Positions 1-7,284 of a stretch of DNA of 12,585 nt are shown here, in pieces. The notes under the pieces were generated by a model. The model was given only the letters and a program-made list of their open reading frames with translations. It was not told where the DNA came from and searched no databases. The stretch is taken from positions 1 through 12,585 of the forward strand of contig JAQCJA010000086.1 in assembly GCA_027593305.1 (NCBI GenBank), written 5' to 3'. How positions within the stretch are numbered: position 1 is the first letter of the stretch; each line of letters opens with the position of its first letter. The position numbers were made by a program, and so were the translations under genes. This DNA comes from a bacterium. Its GTDB lineage: Bacteria; Latescibacterota; UBA2968; UBA8231.

Positions 1-610
1 GGCCAAAGCGCACCGGAATGGAGTGCAGACCGGCGCCCTGATCAAAGTCACAGTCCTGGCAGGCGTAGAGAATGTCGAATCCTGCCGCCCATGTCATGAC
101 GGCCAGTCCCAGCAGCACCGGCGTCAGATCGAAGCTGCCCGTCACGGCGATCCAGGCACCCAGCGGCGCCAGGGCCAGACCCATCCCCAGGACCAGGTGG
201 GACGCCCAGGTGAAACGTTTGGTAAAGGAGTAGGCAAAGACGACGAAGAGCGCCACCGGTGAGAGCGCCAGGCATAGACCGTTGATCTGCCAGGCGGCCA
301 GCACCAGCAACACCGAAGACAAGAGCACGAAAAGGGCGACAGCAGCGACGGACATCACCCCGGAAGGCAGTTCGCGCTGGGCCGTGCGCGGGTTGTCGGC
401 GTCGATCTTGCGATCCACAAGGCGATTGAACCCCATCGCTGCGGAGCGCGCAGCCACCATGGCAACAACGATCCACAGCAGCCGCATGGGCTGAATGCCG
501 TGGGTTGCCGTCGCCAGCGCCGCCCCGCTGAGGGCGAAGGGCAGAGCAAAGATGCTGTGCGAAAACTTGATCATCCGGCCGTACGACAGCACCGACGACA
601 GCATGCTCAT
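1..610 (-). CDS. mqnP: UbiA-family prenyltransferase of menaquinone synthesis (MqnP-like), 3' end outside window
   Basis: Integral membrane aromatic prenyltransferase. By family and context it attaches the polyprenyl chain to 1,4-dihydroxy-6-naphthoate. I translated 203 codons from the ATG at 610. The first Asp-rich UbiA motif is complete at residues 61-83 (FNRLVDRKID, then NPRT and LPSG). The second lies at about 180-190 (DILYACQDCDFD), followed by LHSIPVRFG. Hydrophobic stretches at about 43-58, 87-107, 111-127, 139-157 and 164-178 look like membrane helices. Members are usually near 280-290 residues, so roughly 80 C-terminal residues lie beyond base 1. The start overlaps the mqnA stop as ATGA, which supports translational coupling. 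An in-frame ATG at 604 is an alternative. Ubiquinone UbiA is the sequence-level alternative, but the neighbouring mqn genes make MqnP much likelier. Confidence 0.9.
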   Translation of the reverse strand, partial: MSMLSSVLSYGRMIKFSHSIFALPFALSGAALATATHGIQPMRLLWIVVAMVAARSAAMGFNRLVDRKIDADNPRTAQRELPSGVMSVAAVALFVLLSSVLLVLAAWQINGLCLALSPVALFVVFAYSFTKRFTWASHLVLGMGLALAPLGAWIAVTGSFDLTPVLLGLAVMTWAAGFDILYACQDCDFDQGAGLHSIPVRFG

Positions 611-1440
611 GGGTTCGGGTAGAATCGCAGCGGCGGTATTTCGGAGATGATTCCCTGCTCGAAGGCGAGGCGGTAGAACTCCTTCAGCCCCGCAATCTGC
701 TGCTCGCCGAGGTCGTAGCAGATGTGATCGTGCAAGTATCTTTCGTACAACTCAGCCGAGCCAGCGCGCTCGCGCTGGAAAGCTGCGGCAATCTCGGGCA
801 GATGCTGCTCCCCCTCCTGGCGGGCCCGCTGCAGCCGGGCAACCTGCGTCGCGCTCAGGGCGCCCTCCGCGCCGGACCAGAAGGCGAAAACAAAAGGATG
901 ACCGGTAAAATCGAACCATTCATGACCGAGGTCCAGACTGTGGCGCCCGGTATCGCCGTCCCCCGTTTCGACCAGAGGCAGCACGGGATCACCGATCAAC
1001 AACGCCGCGTCGGCGCCGTGCAGCATCGCATCCAGGTCCGGTGGCGACGGCACGAACTCCGGCGTTATGTCGTACTTGGCATGCAGCAGGATGCGCAGCA
1101 ACGCCACCGACGTGCGCGAACTGGTATCGGCGGCGATACGCCGGATCCTGCCCAGTTCACCGCGATAGAACAGACGTACCGTCAGCACTTCGCCGACGGC
1201 GCCAATCGCCAGATCCGGCACGATCAGACCGCTGCCGTGCCGGGCGTACTCCACAGCAGGAATCAAACCGACATCGATGGCACCCACAGACAACGCGTCG
1301 GCGCACGCGGACGGCACATCGTAGACGATGTCGAAGAGAGACTCGGCCTCTTCCAGGCCGTACATCAATGGGCGGGTATTGAGAAAACTGATCGCGCCGA
1401 GACGGGCACGACGCGAGCCGGCAGACCCGGCGTGGCTCAT
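607..1440 (-). CDS. mqnA: Chorismate dehydratase MqnA (menaquinone, futalosine pathway)
   Basis: Converts chorismate to 3-[(1-carboxyvinyl)oxy]benzoate, the first committed step of the futalosine route. The 277-residue protein has the periplasmic-binding-protein-like fold of the MqnA/MqnD family. Visible hallmarks are the N-terminal LGAISFLNTRPL segment (about residues 15-26) and IDVGLIPAVEY (about 55-65), where MqnA proteins carry the GLIPxxEY signature. Further along are the conserved ISSRTS-like stretch, here DTSSRTSVALLRILL, and LIGDPVL. Length matches the family. The ATG at 1440 overlaps the mqnC stop by 4 nt (ATGA), and its own stop overlaps the mqnP start the same way. No signal peptide is seen. 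MqnD is a related alternative, but the LNTRP and GLIPAVEY segments fit MqnA. Confidence 0.92.
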   Translation of the reverse strand: MSHAGSAGSRRARLGAISFLNTRPLMYGLEEAESLFDIVYDVPSACADALSVGAIDVGLIPAVEYARHGSGLIVPDLAIGAVGEVLTVRLFYRGELGRIRRIAADTSSRTSVALLRILLHAKYDITPEFVPSPPDLDAMLHGADAALLIGDPVLPLVETGDGDTGRHSLDLGHEWFDFTGHPFVFAFWSGAEGALSATQVARLQRARQEGEQHLPEIAAAFQRERAGSAELYERYLHDHICYDLGEQQIAGLKEFYRLAFEQGIISEIPPLRFYPNP

Positions 1441-2615
1441 GAAGCGGCAGCCTGCGCAGAGGATGTGGTCGGTGCACGCTGGGCGGCCAGAGCCAGGGCC
1501 TGGGGGTTTGGCAGGGCGGCAACCCTTTCATAACGCGTATCGCGCCGGCACGGCTCGTAACCGGCATTACGAATCAGCCGTTGCATGTTGGCCAGATCCA
1601 TCTCGCGCGTGTGGCTCGTGCCTGCGGCACTGACAACGTTCTCCTCCAGCATTGTGCTGCCAAAATCGTCGACACCGTAGTTCAGGCTCACCTGCGCGAT
1701 TTTTGGCCCCTGCGTGACCCAGGACGCCTGGAAGTGATCGATGTTGTCGAGAAACAGGCGGCTGACGGCGACGGTCCGCAGGTGGTCGAAGCCTGTTGCT
1801 TTGGCCCCGTTCCAGCGCTTGGGATCGGCACCCAGATCGGTGGCATCGGGTTGGAAGTTCCAGGTGATGAAAGCGGTGAAGCCGCCGCCCTCATCCTGCA
1901 CGTCACGAATGTGCTGCAGATGCTCGATGCGATGGTCGAGCGTCTCGACGTGACCGTACATCATGGTCGCCGTCGTGCGCATGCCGAGGCGATGGGCAAT
2001 GCGATGCACATCGAGCCATTCCTGCGTACGGTCCTTACGGAAACCGATGATGTCGCGGACCTCGTCATTGAGTATTTCGGCGCCGGCACCCGGGATGGAA
2101 TCAAGTCCCGCGTCGCGCAGGCGCCGGATCGTCTCGTCCAGCGGCAGTTTTGACAGATGCGCGATGTAGATGATCTCCGTCGCCGACAGACAATGCTGCT
2201 GCACGGACGGGTAGCGGGACTGGATCTGTGAGAACAGTTCCTCGTAGTAATCGAGGCGCAACTTCGGATTGAGTCCGCCCTGCATGAGGATCTCATTCGA
2301 CTTCGGTGTGTCGCCACCAAACGCGACGAGTTCGTCGATCTTGGCGAAGATCTCCTCGTTGGGCAGCGTGTACCCCTCCGCAGAGCCCGGGGCGCGATAG
2401 AACGCACAGAAATCACACTTCACCCAGCAGACGTTGGTGTAGTTGATGTTGCGACCCACATTGAAGGTCACTTCCGCCCGGGGGTGCCTGCGCATGCGCA
2501 CCGCATGGGCCAGCAGGCCCAGTTCGGCCACATTGGGGTGGGCATACAGCCGGCGCGCATCGGCGGCGGTGAGCCGCTGGCCTGTGGCGATCTTGTCGGC
2601 GATATCCTGAATCAC
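1437..2615 (-). CDS. mqnC: Cyclic dehypoxanthine futalosine synthase MqnC (radical SAM)
   Basis: Radical SAM enzyme that cyclises dehypoxanthine futalosine. The 392-residue protein carries NINYTNVCWVKCDFC at about residues 56-70. Cys63, Cys67 and Cys70 form the CxxxCxxC site for the 4Fe-4S cluster, followed by AFYR as in MqnC. The segment SNEILMQGGLNP (about 105-117) is the MqnC counterpart of the GGE-type SAM site, and SIPGAGAEIL (about 173-182) is another family block. The start is GTG at 2615, 1 nt after the mqnE TGA (TGATGTG). An ATG at 2617 is out of frame. The paralogous MqnE lies directly upstream. The two are told apart by the residues after the cysteines (AFYR here, SFYVK in MqnE) and by QGG versus VGG. 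Confidence 0.93.
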   Translation of the reverse strand: MIQDIADKIATGQRLTAADARRLYAHPNVAELGLLAHAVRMRRHPRAEVTFNVGRNINYTNVCWVKCDFCAFYRAPGSAEGYTLPNEEIFAKIDELVAFGGDTPKSNEILMQGGLNPKLRLDYYEELFSQIQSRYPSVQQHCLSATEIIYIAHLSKLPLDETIRRLRDAGLDSIPGAGAEILNDEVRDIIGFRKDRTQEWLDVHRIAHRLGMRTTATMMYGHVETLDHRIEHLQHIRDVQDEGGGFTAFITWNFQPDATDLGADPKRWNGAKATGFDHLRTVAVSRLFLDNIDHFQASWVTQGPKIAQVSLNYGVDDFGSTMLEENVVSAAGTSHTREMDLANMQRLIRNAGYEPCRRDTRYERVAALPNPQALALAAQRAPTTSSAQAAAS

Positions 2616-2616
2616 A

Positions 2617-3744
2617 TCAACCGGCAGCTTCGCTCACGAGCGCAGTTGCCTGCGGCACGAGGCGATAGAGGCTGTCCCTCTCGACGGGCATGCGCCCGGC
2701 CTCGACGATACGGTCGAGCAGGTCCTTCTGCGTCAATCGCTGCTGCGTCGCCTCAAAGCTCGTGCGCGTGATCTCGTAGTCCATGATGGTTCCGTCGATG
2801 TCGTTGGCGCCATACCACAGGGCCACCTGCGAGATATCGATGGTGTTCATGATCCAGAAGGTCTTGATATGCGGGAAGTTGTCGAGCATGAGCCGGCCGA
2901 TGGCGATCTCGCGCAGATCGAGTTGCCCCGTGGGTCCCGGCAGGTGGTCGATCTCGGTCCGCTCCGGATGGAAGGACAGGGGGATATAGGTGAGAAATCC
3001 ACCCGTCTCGTCCTGCACCTCACGCAGTCGCGTCAGGTGGTAGACCTTTTCTTCGATGTTTTCCACATGGCCGTAGAGCATGGTCGCATTGGACGGCAGG
3101 CCGCTGCGATGGGCGGCGGCGGCAATCTCCAGCCAGTCCTCGCTGTCCGCCTTGGTCCAGAACAGGTCCTCGTGCACACGCTTGGAGAAGACCTCGGCGC
3201 CGCCCCCGGGAATGGACTCCAGGCCGGCCGCCCGCAGATCGGCGAAGACCTCGGCGAGGCTCTTCTTCGCGATGCGCTGAATCTGCGCGATCTCGACCAT
3301 GGTGAAGGCCTTCAGGTGGGCCTCGGGTCGGGCCTGTTTCATCGCCTGCAGGACATCGAGATAGTACTGGTAGGGTAGTTTTGGATTGACGCCGCCGACC
3401 ATGTGGATCTCCGTGATCGGCACCTCGGCATAGGATCGAACCCGGTCTGCCACCTGCGCCGGCGTCAGCACGTAGCCCCGCTCGTGATTCGGCTTCACGT
3501 AGAAGGAGCAGAACTTGCACAGCTTGTTGCAGACATTCGTGTAGTTGATGTGCTGATTGCGCACGTAGTACGTCGTGTCGCCGTGGCGCGCCTCACGCAC
3601 CAGGTTTGCCAGATAGCCGAGGGCGGCCAGATCCGGACAGGCATAGAGGCGCAGACCATCGTCGGCAGACAGTCGCTGGCCACTGACTACTTTGGCATGC
3701 ACGTCGGCGAGGCCGGCGCGATCAAGCTGCTCTTCGAGGATCAA
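2617..3744 (-). CDS. mqnE: Aminofutalosine synthase MqnE (radical SAM)
   Basis: Radical SAM enzyme that adds the SAM-derived adenosyl radical to 3-[(1-carboxyvinyl)oxy]benzoate and gives aminofutalosine. The protein has 375 residues. The cluster motif is VCNKLCKFCSFY at about residues 71-82 (Cys72, Cys76, Cys79). EIHMVGGVNPKLPYQYY follows, then FTMVEI and SIPGGGAEVFSKRVH, all MqnE blocks. The start appears to be a rare TTG at 3744. No ATG or GTG lies between it and the in-frame TAA further upstream, and starting later would cut into the conserved N-terminal helix. No good Shine-Dalgarno is visible. It sits 101 bp after menG in the same direction and 1 nt before mqnC. The TTG start and weak ribosome site suggest modest translation. 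Confidence 0.92.
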   Translation of the reverse strand: MILEEQLDRAGLADVHAKVVSGQRLSADDGLRLYACPDLAALGYLANLVREARHGDTTYYVRNQHINYTNVCNKLCKFCSFYVKPNHERGYVLTPAQVADRVRSYAEVPITEIHMVGGVNPKLPYQYYLDVLQAMKQARPEAHLKAFTMVEIAQIQRIAKKSLAEVFADLRAAGLESIPGGGAEVFSKRVHEDLFWTKADSEDWLEIAAAAHRSGLPSNATMLYGHVENIEEKVYHLTRLREVQDETGGFLTYIPLSFHPERTEIDHLPGPTGQLDLREIAIGRLMLDNFPHIKTFWIMNTIDISQVALWYGANDIDGTIMDYEITRTSFEATQQRLTQKDLLDRIVEAGRMPVERDSLYRLVPQATALVSEAAG

Positions 3745-3791
3745 GGGAACGTCCGGGGAAATCGGGGGGCCGGTGCGTAGAAATGACAGAT

Positions 3792-3831
3792 GGGGAAGTT
3801 ATCCCCGCCCCGGGGGAGCGTCAACGTCCCC
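3792..3831 (-). other. Two small GC hairpins between menG and mqnE
   Basis: The 101-bp gap between menG and mqnE holds two short inverted repeats. One has arms 3792-3796 and 3802-3806 (GGGGA/TCCCC, 5-nt loop). The other has arms near 3813-3820 and 3825-3831 (GGGG..CG/CG.CCCC, TCAA loop, small internal loop). Neither is followed by a clear T tract on the minus strand. I read them as possible intercistronic RNA structures that could trim or attenuate the transcript, not as proven terminators. No other feature is visible in this gap. Confidence 0.35.
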
Positions 3832-3845
3832 TTGAGGCGCTACAC

Positions 3846-4598
3846 CTACTGTCGTACCCCCTGGTAGACCGCGCTGATTCCCAGAGTCAGTGGCTTGTGC
3901 CGATTGTCGACAAATCCGGCTTCTGCCATCAACTGGAGAAACGCCTCGCCCTGCGGGAAGGTGCCCACCGAACGTGGCAGATAGGCGTAGGCCTGCCGGT
4001 TGCCCGAGATCCAGCCACCGACGACGGGCAACACATGTTTGAAGTAGAACCGGTAGAACTGACGGAAACCGAAGGCGGAGGGTTCGGTGAAATCCAGGAT
4101 AAGCAGTTCGCCACCCGGGCGCAGGACGCGGCAGGCTTCGGCAAGTCCCGTTGGAATGTGGCCGAAGTTGCGCACACCGAAGGCGGCCATCACCAGATCA
4201 AAGGAATGGTCGCGGAACGGCAGACGTTCGGCGTCCCCACCCAGCAGGCGAATGGGCGCGCCGGGACCAACGGCCACCTTGGGGACACCGAGACGTACCA
4301 TCGCCAGCGCTACATCAGCGCCCACGATGCGGCCCGGCTTCAGGCGTCGGGCGGCGAGGGCGAAATCCCCTGTTCCCGTCGCCAGATCGAGGATGGCCTG
4401 CGGCGTGCGGACCCGTACCATCCCCAGTGCACGACGTCGCCAGTAGACATCAATGCCGGCGCTGAGCAGATGGTTGAGCAGGTCGTAGCGGTGGGCGATG
4501 GCATTGAACATGCCCTGGATCGCCTGCTTGCGCTCGGCGACGTCGTCGTTGAGTTTCGCCGGTTCCCCGTTCACTGAATCTTCTGTCGATGTCATCAT
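3846..4598 (-). CDS. menG: Demethylmenaquinone methyltransferase (UbiE/MenG family)
   Basis: SAM-dependent C-methyltransferase that methylates the demethylmenaquinone ring as the last step of menaquinone synthesis. Of 250 residues, the N-terminal MFNAIAHRYDLLNHLLS block (about 30-46) is typical of UbiE. Motif I is DLATGTGDF (71-79). LPFRDHSFDLV (126-136) and AFGVRNF (139-145) are further family signatures, and the GGWISGN and YLPRSV segments close the C-terminal half. The start is ATG 4598, with an in-frame ATG at 4595, and the stop is TAG. It is the first gene of the mqn operon. Its start codon is separated by one base from the divergent kinase start, so its promoter must lie inside the kinase gene. 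In an organism also making ubiquinone the enzyme could act on both quinones, but only menaquinone genes are seen. Confidence 0.93.
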   Translation of the reverse strand: MMTSTEDSVNGEPAKLNDDVAERKQAIQGMFNAIAHRYDLLNHLLSAGIDVYWRRRALGMVRVRTPQAILDLATGTGDFALAARRLKPGRIVGADVALAMVRLGVPKVAVGPGAPIRLLGGDAERLPFRDHSFDLVMAAFGVRNFGHIPTGLAEACRVLRPGGELLILDFTEPSAFGFRQFYRFYFKHVLPVVGGWISGNRQAYAYLPRSVGTFPQGEAFLQLMAEAGFVDNRHKPLTLGISAVYQGVRQ

Positions 4599-4599
4599 A

Positions 4600-5724
4600 A
4601 TGAGCAGACGCGAGGCTACCGAATCCGGCGGCTCCAGTCAATCCGGACCTGACCTGCCACGAGCCGCCCTCGACCGGCTGCCGGACGCGGTTGTCATCTG
4701 CGACGCGGCGGGACTCGTCCGTTTTGCCAATGTGGCTGCCCGTGAGCTGTTCGGTCCCGAAGCGACAGAGGACGCCGAACTGTTCGAGGCTCTGCACATC
4801 TGTCCGCGACTCGGCGAACTGGTGCGGCAGGCCAGTCAATCCGGCACGCCCCAGTCCTGTTGCGAGACGCCGGAATCCGACAGGGGCAGACGGCGCCTGC
4901 TGGCGCGGGCGGTGCCCCTGTCGGTACCCGGCTGCTGTCTGCTGACGGCCCGGCCTGTGGCCCATGGGGCCCACGAAGATCGGGACCTGTGGCAGGCCGA
5001 GAAGATGGCTGCCCTCGGTCGGCTCGCCGCTTCCGTCGCCCACGAAGTGCGCAATCCCCTTGGCGCCGTCGACATCCAGCTGCAACTGCTGGCGGAGGAG
5101 GCGCGCACGCTGGATGGCCCCATCGCCACGAGCCTGTTGACCCGCGTCGACCGGGCGCGTGCCGAGATGCGGCGCCTGGATGGCATCGTCAACAACTTCC
5201 TGCGCTTCTCCCGCCCGCCTGCCGTTCGTCTGGAGCCCACCGACCCGGTAGCGCTCGTCCAGCGCATGGTGGAACTTGTCGAACCGGAAGCGCGTTCGCG
5301 ACATATCCAGTTCCACTTCCCACAACCACCCCATCTGCCCCATGTGCTGGCCGACGAGAATGTCCTGAGTCAGGCTCTGTTGAACGTCGTCATCAATGCC
5401 TTCCAGGCGGTGGGCCGCGACAATGATGATTCTCGTGTCGAACTGCTGTGCAGTTGGGATGACGGTCGCCAGCGCGTCCTTATCGAGGTCCTCGACAACG
5501 GCTGCGGGATTCCGGAGGAAGATTTGGAGCGGGTTCTGGAGTATTACTACACTACGAAGGACTCCGGGACCGGCCTCGGCCTGTCCATCGCCGAGGGAAT
5601 CCTGCAGCAACACGGCGGCTCTCTGCATCTGACCAGCCGCGTTGGCCTGGGCACATCGGTGACGTTGGCTCTGCCAGCCTGCCATTGGTCGCCCTCTAAC
5701 CCGCCCCGACATGATCCCGCATGA
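4600..5724 (+). CDS. Cytosolic PAS-type sensor histidine kinase (NtrB/AtoS-like)
   Basis: Two-component sensor that should autophosphorylate and pass phosphate to the response regulator encoded next. From ATG 4600 it has 374 residues and no membrane segment, so it senses a cytosolic cue. A small PAS-like input domain covers about residues 20-120 (LDRLPDAVVICDAAGLVRFA). The HisKA H-box is SVAHEVRNPLGA with phospho-acceptor His148. The HATPase domain has the N box around Asn266 (VVINAFQA), G1 DNGCGIPE from Asp299 and G2 GTGLGLSIAE from 323. The reading frame stays open upstream into menG on the other strand, but homology begins after 4600 and no other good start codon is near. No Shine-Dalgarno precedes the ATG, so it may be leaderless or poorly translated. 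It overlaps the regulator by ATGA. The ligand is unknown. Confidence 0.9.
   Translation: MSRREATESGGSSQSGPDLPRAALDRLPDAVVICDAAGLVRFANVAARELFGPEATEDAELFEALHICPRLGELVRQASQSGTPQSCCETPESDRGRRRLLARAVPLSVPGCCLLTARPVAHGAHEDRDLWQAEKMAALGRLAASVAHEVRNPLGAVDIQLQLLAEEARTLDGPIATSLLTRVDRARAEMRRLDGIVNNFLRFSRPPAVRLEPTDPVALVQRMVELVEPEARSRHIQFHFPQPPHLPHVLADENVLSQALLNVVINAFQAVGRDNDDSRVELLCSWDDGRQRVLIEVLDNGCGIPEEDLERVLEYYYTTKDSGTGLGLSIAEGILQQHGGSLHLTSRVGLGTSVTLALPACHWSPSNPPRHDPA
4613..4641 (-). promoter_or_regulatory. Candidate sigma-70 promoter for the menaquinone operon
   Basis: On the minus strand TTGACT (4641-4636) is followed by a 17-nt spacer and TAGCCT (4618-4613). The -35 matches five of six consensus bases, the -10 only three. 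Transcription would start about 7-8 nt further on, leaving a leader of roughly 10 nt before the menG ATG. It lies inside the 5' coding part of the divergent kinase gene. This is a pattern match only. Confidence 0.35.
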
Positions 5725-7112
5725 TTGACCTGCCCGTCCGCATCCTGATCGCCGATGACGAGGTCTACATCCGCGAAGGACTGCGTGATGCACTGCAGCG
5801 GCCGGGGCGAACCGTCGACATCGTCGGCGACGGCTACGCAGCGCGGCGCGCCTTCGATGCCTCGACCTATGACGTCGTCCTCCTCGACCTGCGCATGCCA
5901 GGCCCCACGGGCATGCAGTTGCTCGTCGAGATCAGCGATCGCCTGCCGGATACGCAGACGTTGCTGCTGACAGCCCACGGCAACATTGACACGGCCGTGG
6001 AGGCCATGAAGGCGGGCGCCTTCGATTTTCTGACCAAACCTGTTGATCTGGACCACCTGCGACTCGTCGTCGACCGGGCCCTGGAGCAGACGCAGCTGGT
6101 GCGGGAGAACCGCCAGTTGCATGAGCTGCTGGAGCAGAAGGACAGTGATGACGCCTTTCGTCGGATCGTGCATCGCAGCCCAGCCATGCAGCGGGCGACT
6201 CGGACCGTGAAACAGGTAGCTCTGTCCGACGTTCCCGTGCTGCTGCGCGGGGAAACCGGCGCCGGCAAGGAGTTGTTTGCCCGGGCTGTACATGACCGTA
6301 GTCGGCGCCATGATGGTCCCTTCGTCGCCGTCAATTGTGGTGGTTTCACGGAAGAGCTCTTCGCCAGTGAGCTCTTCGGCCACCGGCGCGGCGCCTTCAC
6401 CGGGGCCCACGCGGACCGGCCGGGCCGCTTCGCCCTGGCCGAAGGGGGCACCTTGTTTCTCGACGAGATCGGCGAAGTGCCACTGAAGAATCAGGTCGAG
6501 CTCCTCCGTGTGCTGGAATCACACGAGTATCAGCCCCTGGGCGACACCCAGGCGCGTATCGCCGATGTGCGTTTTGTCGCTGCCACCAATCGCGACCTGG
6601 AACGGGCCGTGGCCAACGGTGGCTTCCGTGATGACCTCTACTACCGTCTGAACGTGATTCCCGTCGACATCCCGCCTCTGCGCGATCGTCTCGAGGACAT
6701 TCCGATCCTGGTGGAGACCTTCTTCGAAGAGTCCTGCCGGGCCTACGATCAACCACGCAAGCGCCCCGATGATGACGCCATGCGCATACTCTGCGGTCAC
6801 AGCTGGCCCGGCAATGTGCGCGAGTTGCGCAACCTTGTGCAGCGACTCGTGGTGACGACGGAGGGTGGCACCATTCGCCCCGAGCACCTGACGCAGGTCC
6901 TCGGCGAAGATGCTTCGGCGGCAGCCCGAAAGGTCGCTGGCGCTGGCGAGATGGTATCCATGCCCCTGGGATCCTCGCTGGAACAGGTGGAGGCAGAGCT
7001 GATCCGCCAGACACTGGAACGCCTGACGAAGAATCGCCGCCAAGCGGCAGCGGTTCTCGACATCAGCGTCCGCTCTCTCCAGTACAAGATCAAGAAGTAC
7101 GGCCTCGACTGA
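5721..7112 (+). CDS. NtrC-family response regulator, sigma-54-dependent activator
   Basis: DNA-binding activator that, once phosphorylated, uses ATP hydrolysis to open sigma-54 promoters. Of 463 residues, the receiver domain covers 1-120, with acidic pair Asp12/Asp13, phospho-acceptor Asp56 (DVVLLDLRMPG), Thr84 and Lys106. The AAA+ domain covers about 145-385: Walker A GETGAGKE (177-184), sigma-54-contacting loop GAFTGA (224-229) and Walker B LFLDE (245-249). A Fis-type helix-turn-helix ends the protein (NRRQAAAVLDISVRSLQYKI). All key residues are intact. The start overlaps the kinase stop (ATGA), so the two are surely a pair. A sigma-54 promoter stands about 160 bp downstream of its stop codon, in front of the next transcription unit, and is the obvious local target. 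Which NtrC subfamily it belongs to cannot be told here. Confidence 0.95.
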   Translation: MIDLPVRILIADDEVYIREGLRDALQRPGRTVDIVGDGYAARRAFDASTYDVVLLDLRMPGPTGMQLLVEISDRLPDTQTLLLTAHGNIDTAVEAMKAGAFDFLTKPVDLDHLRLVVDRALEQTQLVRENRQLHELLEQKDSDDAFRRIVHRSPAMQRATRTVKQVALSDVPVLLRGETGAGKELFARAVHDRSRRHDGPFVAVNCGGFTEELFASELFGHRRGAFTGAHADRPGRFALAEGGTLFLDEIGEVPLKNQVELLRVLESHEYQPLGDTQARIADVRFVAATNRDLERAVANGGFRDDLYYRLNVIPVDIPPLRDRLEDIPILVETFFEESCRAYDQPRKRPDDDAMRILCGHSWPGNVRELRNLVQRLVVTTEGGTIRPEHLTQVLGEDASAAARKVAGAGEMVSMPLGSSLEQVEAELIRQTLERLTKNRRQAAAVLDISVRSLQYKIKKYGLD

Positions 7113-7138
7113 GGCCTGCCGTGGCCCGCGGCAGCCTC
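7111..7138 (+). terminator. Possible weak terminator hairpin after the response regulator
   Basis: GAGG-C-CTGCCG (7111-7121) can pair with CGGCAG-CCTC (7129-7138) around a 7-nt loop, with one bulged C. The stem overlaps the stop codon of the response regulator. No T tract follows, so efficient intrinsic termination is doubtful. It may act with Rho or simply stabilise the 3' end. Confidence 0.4.
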
Positions 7139-7152
7139 GCCGCCGGGCCCGC

Positions 7153-7164
7153 TTCGTGCACGAA
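7153..7164. promoter_or_regulatory. Perfect 12-bp palindrome, candidate activator-binding site
   Basis: TTCGTGCACGAA is its own reverse complement and lies about 105 bp upstream of the -24 element at 7270. NtrC-type activators bind inverted repeats roughly 80-200 bp upstream of sigma-54 promoters, so spacing and symmetry fit an enhancer for the adjacent response regulator. Binding is inferred. I saw no second exact copy in this region. Confidence 0.4.
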
Positions 7165-7238
7165 TTGCAGTTGACCCTCGCCGGCGCACCAACCCCAACG
7201 GCGATCGAATTTCACCTGAATACCTTAACTTACTGATA

Positions 7239-7253
7239 ATACATCGTTTGTAT
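7239..7253. repeat. Inverted repeat ATACA-N5-TGTAT near the sigma-54 promoter
   Basis: Five-base arms (ATACA, TGTAT) flank a 5-nt spacer. The repeat ends 16 bp before the -24 element. It could be an operator or host-factor site in the AT-rich part of the control region, but short arms like these also occur by chance. Confidence 0.25.
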
Positions 7254-7269
7254 CGTGTTCTTGCACCTC

Positions 7270-7284
7270 TGGCACCATCTTTGC
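7270..7284 (+). promoter_or_regulatory. Sigma-54 (-24/-12) promoter
   Basis: The sequence TGGCAC-CATCT-TTGC matches the sigma-54 core TGGCAC-N5-TTGC at every fixed position. The invariant GG (7271-7272) and GC (7283-7284) are separated by exactly 10 bases. The expected start of transcription is about 7296. It is in a gene-free region, points toward the EIIA and sigma-factor genes, and lies directly downstream of a gene for a sigma-54 activator with an intact GAFTGA loop. Confidence 0.85.

Noticed and set aside
48..549. Minus-strand open frames inside the prenyltransferase region
   Set aside because: They are out of frame with the UbiA motifs, which read cleanly in the frame starting at 610. 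Their products are low-complexity and match nothing I recognise.
724..1533. Long plus-strand open frame opposite mqnA (269 codons)
   Set aside because: It lies on the antisense strand of a well-conserved gene in GC-rich DNA, where spurious long frames are common. It has no recognisable domain.
4450..5793. Minus-strand frame of 447 codons opposite the kinase gene
   Set aside because: It covers the kinase gene in antisense, and its translation has no domain. The opposite strand carries clear HisKA and HATPase motifs.
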